Assembly (NCBI GenBank): GCA_020062525.1
Contig: JAGUWE010000002.1
Location: forward strand, 1-7,563
Direction of reading: 5' to 3'
Length of the DNA: 7,563 nt
Origin: Patescibacteria group bacterium
GTDB lineage: Bacteria > Patescibacteriota > Patescibacteriia > JAACEG01 > JAGUWE01
Under the pieces are notes generated by a model that saw only the letters and a program-made list of their open reading frames with translations, searched no databases and was not told where the DNA came from. Shown in pieces: positions 1 through 3,557 of the stretch. The first letter of the stretch is position 1; every line of letters begins with the position of its first letter. The translations under genes were made by a program, and so were the position numbers.

Positions 1-94
1 AAAATTTTTTGAAGAAAATTTTGAGCGGGTGAGCAGAACCCCGCGCTAGATCCGCCTATCGGCAGAACAATGCGGGGCAAGTCGAACCGCTTCT
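1..94 (-). other. Gene-free flank downstream of tRNA-Gly with nested GC-rich stem-loop
   Basis: On the minus strand this is the sequence after the tRNA 3' end. An outer 6-bp stem (CCCCGC at 39-44 with GCGGGG at 72-77) encloses an inner imperfect hairpin at 51-66 (TCCGCC, loop tatc, GGCAGA, with one C-A mismatch). The structure could mark the 3' end of the rpsA-tRNA transcript. It is not a textbook intrinsic terminator, because no U-run follows directly on the minus strand; only AT-rich sequence follows at 1-22. The inner hairpin resembles the palindrome in the rpmF leader near 6100-6115, so it may simply be a dispersed intergenic repeat. No convincing gene is seen here. Confidence 0.4.
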
Positions 95-169
95 TGGAGC
101 GGGAGACGGGATTCGCACCCGCGACCTTTTCCTTGGCAAGGAAACGTTCTACTCCTGAACTACTCCCGC
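95..169 (-). tRNA. tRNA-Gly (anticodon GCC), CCA encoded
   Basis: The minus strand folds into a full cloverleaf. The acceptor stem GCGGGAG/CTCCCGC is perfectly paired, with discriminator U at 98 and an encoded CCA at 97-95. The D stem is GUUC/GAAC with a 7-nt loop AGGAGUA. The anticodon stem UUUCC/GGAAA carries loop UUGCCAA, so the anticodon is GCC (137-135), reading GGC and GGU. The variable loop is AGGUC. The T stem is GCGGG/CCCGU with loop UGCGAAU. The identity is firm, because the acceptor stem, U73 and C35 C36 are all glycine determinants. The elbow is odd: position 55 is G (116 on the plus strand) instead of the near-universal U/Psi, and aligning the 7-nt D loop with that of typical tRNA-Gly gives A at 18 (153) instead of G. 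The gene starts 17 bp after the rpsA stop on the same strand, so it is probably cut from the rpsA transcript; I see no promoter in the gap. Confidence 0.96.
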
Positions 170-186
170 ACAAAAAGGATAAATTT

Positions 187-1386
187 TTATTTATCCTCTT
201 TAGCTGTTTTCTTTTTCTCCTTTGCTATTCTTTTCTTATCGCTAACTTTATCCTCTGCGACCGCTTCATTTTTTTCTGCTCTTGTTTTTTCTTTTAATGC
301 CCTGATCGAAAGCCCTAACCGATGATCGGCCGGCTCAATTGATAAGATTTTAAAGTCCAGTTCAGCGCCAATCCTAGCTATTTCCTCTGGACTTTTGATT
401 GGCTTTTCAGAAAGTTCTGAAATATGAGCTAGTCCGTGAATATTATCATCAAGCTGAACAAATAAACCAAAGGGGTTAATTTTTAAGACCTTGCCTTTAA
501 CCACTTGGCCAACTTTATACTTTTGGGCAATCTTACTCCAAGGGTCTTCTGCTAACTTTTTCATTGAAAGAAAAATTTTTGAACCACTAATATCAATAAT
601 TTGGGCTTTAACTTTTTGACCGACTTTGACCAAATCTCGCGGATGTTCAATTCTCTGCCAAGCAATTTCGGAAATATGAATCAAACCTTCGAGGTCTTGA
701 CCAAATTTAATAAAAATACCAAACTCAGTCACTGCTGTCACTATTCCTTCAACCAGATCGCCAACTTGATACTGAGAAATAATCTCTCTTTGTTCCTCTT
801 CTTTGGCTGCTTTTTCAGAAACAATTAATTTTTCTTCCTCCTCATCAACATCAATAATTTTAACAGTAAAAGTTTGTCCAATATACGACTTTAATTTCTC
901 TAAAATTTTATTTTTATCTCCGCCAGCAACCCGCGGGTAATGTTCTGTGGCCAATTGGGAAACTGGTAAAAATCCTGAGATTTTACCTAAATTTATCATT
1001 AATCCACCTTTGTTAGCATCAGCCACTTGAACTAAAAGAGATGTTTTATCGCTTTTAAGTTGTTCTAAACGCTTCCAGGCTTTTTGATGACCAGCAAAAC
1101 GAAGTGATAGTTCCATCTGACCGTTTTCATTTTCCAATTCTAAAACCGTGGCTTCAATCTCAACACCGACTTTTAAATTAGAATATTCTCCTGATTCGTC
1201 AAAAAGTTCGTAACCCCGAACGACACCAGTGGTCAGGCCATTGATATCAAGATGAACTTCAGACCGACCAATTTTAATGACTTTACCTTTGACTAAATCA
1301 CCCACCTTGGGCAGGGCTAGCAAATTATGGTCTTCTAAGACACTTTTAAACTTGATTTTCTCTTTAGTTTTTAGTTCGGTTTTCAT
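187..1386 (-). CDS. rpsA: 30S ribosomal protein S1 (four S1 domains)
   Basis: S1 binds the 5' leaders of mRNAs and brings them to the 30S subunit, which matters most for messages without a Shine-Dalgarno sequence. That describes nearly every gene in this window. The 399-residue product has four S1 (OB-fold) repeats: about 28-96 (VGDLVKGKV start), about 112-192 (more divergent), about 207-276 (VGDLVEGIV, FGIFIKF, GLIHISEIAW) and about 291-363 (VGQVVKGKV, FGLFVQL, GLAHISELS). A Lys/Glu-rich tail fills 365-399. Repeats three and four carry the classic GLxHISE motif, and repeat two is weakest there (GFLPVSQL). Proteobacterial S1 has six repeats and about 557 residues, so this is a short form. The ATG at 1386 is preceded by an AU-rich leader without a Shine-Dalgarno sequence. 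A good promoter lies at 1470-1497 and a hairpin at 1428-1452. A generic multi-S1 RNA-binding protein is the main alternative. Confidence 0.92.
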   Translation of the reverse strand: MKTELKTKEKIKFKSVLEDHNLLALPKVGDLVKGKVIKIGRSEVHLDINGLTTGVVRGYELFDESGEYSNLKVGVEIEATVLELENENGQMELSLRFAGHQKAWKRLEQLKSDKTSLLVQVADANKGGLMINLGKISGFLPVSQLATEHYPRVAGGDKNKILEKLKSYIGQTFTVKIIDVDEEEEKLIVSEKAAKEEEQREIISQYQVGDLVEGIVTAVTEFGIFIKFGQDLEGLIHISEIAWQRIEHPRDLVKVGQKVKAQIIDISGSKIFLSMKKLAEDPWSKIAQKYKVGQVVKGKVLKINPFGLFVQLDDNIHGLAHISELSEKPIKSPEEIARIGAELDFKILSIEPADHRLGLSIRALKEKTRAEKNEAVAEDKVSDKKRIAKEKKKTAKEDK

Positions 1387-1427
1387 TAAAATAATAAAAA
1401 TTAACCTAAATCGGGAAAAATTTAAGT

Positions 1428-1452
1428 TCCTATCCTTTTGTTTTGGATAGGA
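1428..1452 (-). promoter_or_regulatory. Stem-loop in the rpsA mRNA leader
   Basis: TCCTATCC (1428-1435) and GGATAGGA (1445-1452) form a perfect 8-bp stem with a 9-nt loop. The structure lies inside the predicted leader of about 77 nt, between the rpsA promoter and its ATG. S1 is known to repress its own mRNA in E. coli through leader structure, so a regulatory role is plausible, but this is inference. Read on the plus strand, the stem is followed directly by TTTTT (1453-1457) and would resemble an intrinsic terminator. No plus-strand gene ends nearby for it to serve. Confidence 0.45.
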
Positions 1453-1469
1453 TTTTTAAAACTTTTTCT

Positions 1470-1497
1470 ATTATATCATATATCTATAATTTATCAA
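1470..1497 (-). promoter_or_regulatory. Sigma70-type promoter for rpsA
   Basis: On the minus strand, a -35 box TTGATA (complement of 1492-1497) and a perfect -10 box TATAAT (complement of 1470-1475) are separated by 16 bp. A TGA directly upstream of the -10 box (1478-1476) makes an extended -10 element. The predicted transcription start is near 1463, about 77 nt before the rpsA ATG. It stands back to back with the plus-strand promoter, with 10 bp between the two -35 boxes. This is a motif match only. Confidence 0.7.
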
Positions 1498-1507
1498 GGG
1501 TTTAAAG

Positions 1508-1536
1508 TTGACAAAAAGATAAAAATTTAGTATTCT
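1508..1536 (+). promoter_or_regulatory. Sigma70-type promoter for the 1551 gene and perhaps the operon
   Basis: A perfect -35 box TTGACA (1508-1513), a 17-bp spacer and a -10 box TATTCT (1531-1536) predict a transcription start near 1543. That leaves only about 8 nt before the ATG at 1551, or about 29 nt before the in-frame ATG at 1572. The mRNA would therefore be nearly leaderless if the first ATG is used. It is the only strong promoter I see ahead of the next three genes on this strand, so it may drive them through to gyrA. Confidence 0.7.
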
Positions 1537-1550
1537 AAAAACAAAGAAAA

Positions 1551-2126
1551 ATGAAAAATTTTTATTTCTTTATGGCTACCATCCCTCAAAATATTAAAAG
1601 AATACCGGCTAAATTAGCTTCAGAAATATTGGCTAAAATTATAATCAATCCTAAAACGCTTAAACCAATCTCCCAAAAACAATTAAATGATATTCTGAAA
1701 AACAAACCCATCAAACAACAACCTTGGGGTTCTATTTCGCGTCAGCAATGGCAAGGTTTAGAAAAAGACATAACTCAAAAAAGTGGTTTTAAAATAAGCC
1801 AAACAAAAAAAGAAAGTTTGTTTAAAAAAGAAGGTCGGAGAAGAGACAAGGAAACAAAAAAAGAGAATATTGCTTATATCAGAGAGCAAGAAACAAAAAG
1901 ACGAGGAGAATTAATGGTTAAAAGACTTCATGGGATTGAAGATAAGGGCTTTGGTAATCGTGAGACAAAACCAGAAACAACGGCAGAAATATCAGACGAG
2001 AAAAGAACAGGGGCGATTAAAAATCCAACTGATTTGAGAAAAGAAGAAGAAACAAGTGAAACAGACAAAAAATCAACACCAGCGGCCGCACCTGATTTTA
2101 CCGAACCGCCGGATATGTTCCTTTGA
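1551..2126 (+). CDS. Hypothetical charged protein, 191 residues
   Basis: I do not recognise a family. The first about 75 residues look like a small folded, mostly helical module with conserved-looking hydrophobics and tryptophans (IPAKLASEILAKII, then W59 and W67). From about 85 to 175 the chain is dominated by Lys, Glu, Arg, Gln and Thr, with almost no hydrophobic clusters, and is probably disordered or a long charged helix. It ends in a Pro/Ala-rich segment with the C-terminus PPDMFL. No signal peptide or clear membrane segment is visible. The start is uncertain: the ATG at 1551 gives a Phe-rich leader MKNFYFF, while the ATG at 1572 gives a more natural N-terminus MATIPQNIK and a normal-length leader after the promoter at 1508-1536. 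Neither has a Shine-Dalgarno sequence. It is first in a run of plus-strand genes, divergent from rpsA and 41 bp ahead of a hydrolase gene. A nucleic-acid- or ribosome-associated role is possible but unsupported. Confidence 0.75.
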   Translation: MKNFYFFMATIPQNIKRIPAKLASEILAKIIINPKTLKPISQKQLNDILKNKPIKQQPWGSISRQQWQGLEKDITQKSGFKISQTKKESLFKKEGRRRDKETKKENIAYIREQETKRRGELMVKRLHGIEDKGFGNRETKPETTAEISDEKRTGAIKNPTDLRKEEETSETDKKSTPAAAPDFTEPPDMFL

Positions 2127-2128
2127 GA

Positions 2129-2161
2129 AACTTTTGACTTTTAATTTTTAACTTTTGACTT
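2129..2161 (+). repeat. Tandem direct repeat AACTTTTGACTT (two copies)
   Basis: The 12-mer AACTTTTGACTT occurs at 2129-2140 and again at 2150-2161, separated by 9 bp of T/A-rich sequence. It fills most of the 41-bp gap before the hydrolase ATG at 2168. A variant differing at one base (AACTTTTAACTT) occurs twice ahead of rpmF (6072-6083 and 6116-6127). This points to a recurrent intergenic sequence rather than chance in this gap. Confidence 0.7.
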
Positions 2162-2167
2162 ACTTTT

Positions 2168-2821
2168 ATGTACATAACTTGGTTAGGACAATCATGTTTT
2201 AAAATTCAAACTAAACCGCAAAAGGAAACCGAAGAAGTAACAATGATTACTGACCCTTATGGTAATATTGGCCTTAGAATGCCTCGTTTGACGGCTGATA
2301 TTGTCACCGTTAGTCATGCTCATTTTGACCATAATAATGTCACTGCTCTCCAGGGCAATCCTCTGGTAGTTGACCAGGCTGGTGAATACGAAATCAAAAA
2401 GATTTTTATTTATGGTCTAATTTCCTACCATGATAAGAATCAAGGTACTGAAAGAGGCAAAAATATTATTTATAAAATCCAGACGGAAAATTTGGTCCTA
2501 ACTCATTTAGGAGACATTGGCCACATCCTTGATAATGGTCTAATAGAAAAGTTAGAAGGCACTGATATTTTAATGATTCCAGTCGGTGGCACCTTTACCG
2601 TTGGCGCCAAACTGGCGGCTGAGATTGTCCAGCAAATAGAACCCAGAATAGTTATTCCAATGCATTATAAAATTGCGGGTCTTAATATTAAGTTAGAGCC
2701 GGTTGATAACTTTTTAAAAGAAATGGGGGTGAGTAAAAAAGAAATGGTTGAAAAATTAAAAATCACTAAAAAAGAATTAGCGGCTGAAAAAATGCAAGTT
2801 ATAGTAATGACAAAAAAGTGA
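2168..2821 (+). CDS. UlaG-like metallo-beta-lactamase-fold hydrolase
   Basis: This is a 217-residue metallo-beta-lactamase-fold protein of the short UlaG-like branch (Lactamase_B_3 type). The N-terminus MYITWLGQSCFKI is the first strand typical of this branch. The metal-binding motif HxHxDH is complete (H50, H52, D54, H55 in SHAHFDHNN). Later ligands are likely H113 in THLGD and H166 in PMHYK. A PVGGTFT loop at 138-144 is also usual for the branch. It should bind one or two metal ions, probably Zn or Mn, and cleave an ester, lactone or phosphoester bond. The substrate cannot be told: UlaG itself is an ascorbate-6-phosphate lactonase, but no ascorbate or sugar genes are nearby. No signal peptide is seen, so it is cytoplasmic. 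A Lys-rich helical stretch covers about 183-209. It follows the hypothetical gene by 41 bp and probably shares its transcript. Confidence 0.88.
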   Translation: MYITWLGQSCFKIQTKPQKETEEVTMITDPYGNIGLRMPRLTADIVTVSHAHFDHNNVTALQGNPLVVDQAGEYEIKKIFIYGLISYHDKNQGTERGKNIIYKIQTENLVLTHLGDIGHILDNGLIEKLEGTDILMIPVGGTFTVGAKLAAEIVQQIEPRIVIPMHYKIAGLNIKLEPVDNFLKEMGVSKKEMVEKLKITKKELAAEKMQVIVMTKK

Positions 2822-2840
2822 ATTAATAACTCAACGATTT

Positions 2841-2902
2841 ATCTCCCTACGGGAGATCTCTGTCCCTTCGGGACATCTCCCGAAGGGATGACCGAAGGGA
2901 GA
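2841..2902. repeat. Cluster of overlapping GGGA/TCCC hairpins
   Basis: Between the hydrolase and the membrane-protein gene lies a compact array of inverted repeats. ATCTCCC/GGGAGAT (2841-2847 with 2851-2857, loop tac) forms a 7-bp hairpin. Next, CCCTTCGGG (2864-2872) pairs perfectly with CCCGAAGGG (2879-2887) over 9 bp. The same left arm can instead pair with CCGAAGGGA at 2892-2900 or fold on itself (2862-2866 with 2870-2874). TCTCCC at 2876-2881 can also pair with GGGAGA at 2897-2902. These folds exclude one another. A T-run at 2924-2930 follows only after about 20 bp, so a simple terminator is not obvious. It could be an attenuator, an mRNA stabiliser or a dispersed palindromic repeat. Confidence 0.7.
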
Positions 2903-2954
2903 CAACTAACAACTGATAACTAACTTTTTTTCATTTTGGGCTCTAAAATGAACT

Positions 2955-3557
2955 ATGAAAAAAACTCTGAAAGAGAAAAAAACAACTTTAATCACCAACA
3001 AAACCATTAAAAAGAAACAACCAATCCCAATCAAAATTGTCAAGACCGTACCCATTGCTAAAATCACATCAACCCTTGATTTTAAAAGATTGGCAAACAC
3101 TCCTAAAACATCAAAGGGGGAAACCATTCTGCTTGGCCAAACTGCTGCTGGTCAAACTTTTTTAAAAATATCAAAACCTCAAATTTCTTTTTTGACCAAA
3201 TTTCAAATTAAAAAAATAAAAAACAAAATAGAAAATCTATCAGAAAATCAAAAAAAGAAATTACTCTGGTTATTGGTAGGGCTTGTTAGTTTTTTTATTT
3301 TTATTATTTGGGCAATTAATTTTAAAGATTTTACTCTTAGGCAAAATAAAAATACTGAAAAACAAAATGATTTTACTCAACTTAAAAATGAATTACAAAA
3401 CTCTTACCAAAATATAAAAAAATCAATGACTAATTTACCTCAGCCAAAAGAAGATGGTCCGAACAAAAATTTAACCACTCAAGAAAAAACTGACCAAAAA
3501 CAAATTTTAGAAATGTCTCAACAAATAATAGAAAAATTAAACAAGAATAATAAATGA
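2955..3557 (+). CDS. Hypothetical single-pass membrane protein
   Basis: I do not recognise a family in these 200 residues. The N-terminal about 100 residues are strongly basic (Lys-rich at 2-30 and 83-102) with a short less-charged patch (ETILLGQTAAGQTFLKI, about 56-72). One clear transmembrane helix spans about 103-121 (LLWLLVGLVSFFIFIIWAI). It is preceded by KKK at 100-102, which by the positive-inside rule puts the N-terminus in the cytoplasm. The remaining about 80 residues would lie outside the membrane; they are Gln/Asn/Lys-rich with helix-forming, coiled-coil-like stretches around 138-158 and 178-197. No signal-peptidase site or lipobox is visible. The stop overlaps the gyrA start (ATGA at 3554-3557), so the two are translationally coupled if gyrA uses its first ATG. 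No Shine-Dalgarno sequence is present before the ATG at 2955. A DNA- or envelope-anchoring role is only a guess. Confidence 0.75.
   Translation: MKKTLKEKKTTLITNKTIKKKQPIPIKIVKTVPIAKITSTLDFKRLANTPKTSKGETILLGQTAAGQTFLKISKPQISFLTKFQIKKIKNKIENLSENQKKKLLWLLVGLVSFFIFIIWAINFKDFTLRQNKNTEKQNDFTQLKNELQNSYQNIKKSMTNLPQPKEDGPNKNLTTQEKTDQKQILEMSQQIIEKLNKNNK

Noticed and set aside
2..49. Open frame ending in TAG at 47-49 that could be the tail of a plus-strand gene entering from the left.
   Set aside because: Only 15 codons, of low complexity at first, ending in the GC-rich repeat region; no recognisable C-terminus. It cannot be told from chance.
20..94. Possible second, broken tRNA beside tRNA-Gly, because the minus strand contains GCGGTTCGACTT, which looks like a T loop.
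   Set aside because: The bases around it cannot form a T stem, and no anticodon arm or D arm can be built; it is better explained as flanking stem-loop sequence.
70..297. Plus-strand open frame of 75 codons.
   Set aside because: It runs antisense over the complete tRNA-Gly and the rpsA 3' end; its N-terminal part is the translation of the tRNA complement.
601..828. Plus-strand open frame inside rpsA.
   Set aside because: Shadow of the rpsA coding frame on the other strand, without a start context or family resemblance.
1428..1457. Hairpin plus TTTTT read as a plus-strand intrinsic terminator.
   Set aside because: No plus-strand gene lies upstream to be terminated, and the structure falls within the rpsA leader, so I kept it as a leader structure.
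2841..2902. Short regular repeats considered as a CRISPR array.
   Set aside because: The units are 7-12 bp inverted repeats with no constant repeat-spacer pattern and no cas genes nearby.
2906..3127. Minus-strand open frame with hydrophobic stretches.
   Set aside because: It is the complement of the Lys-rich N-terminal part of the membrane-protein gene; Lys codons read backwards give Phe/Leu-rich sequence that mimics a membrane helix.
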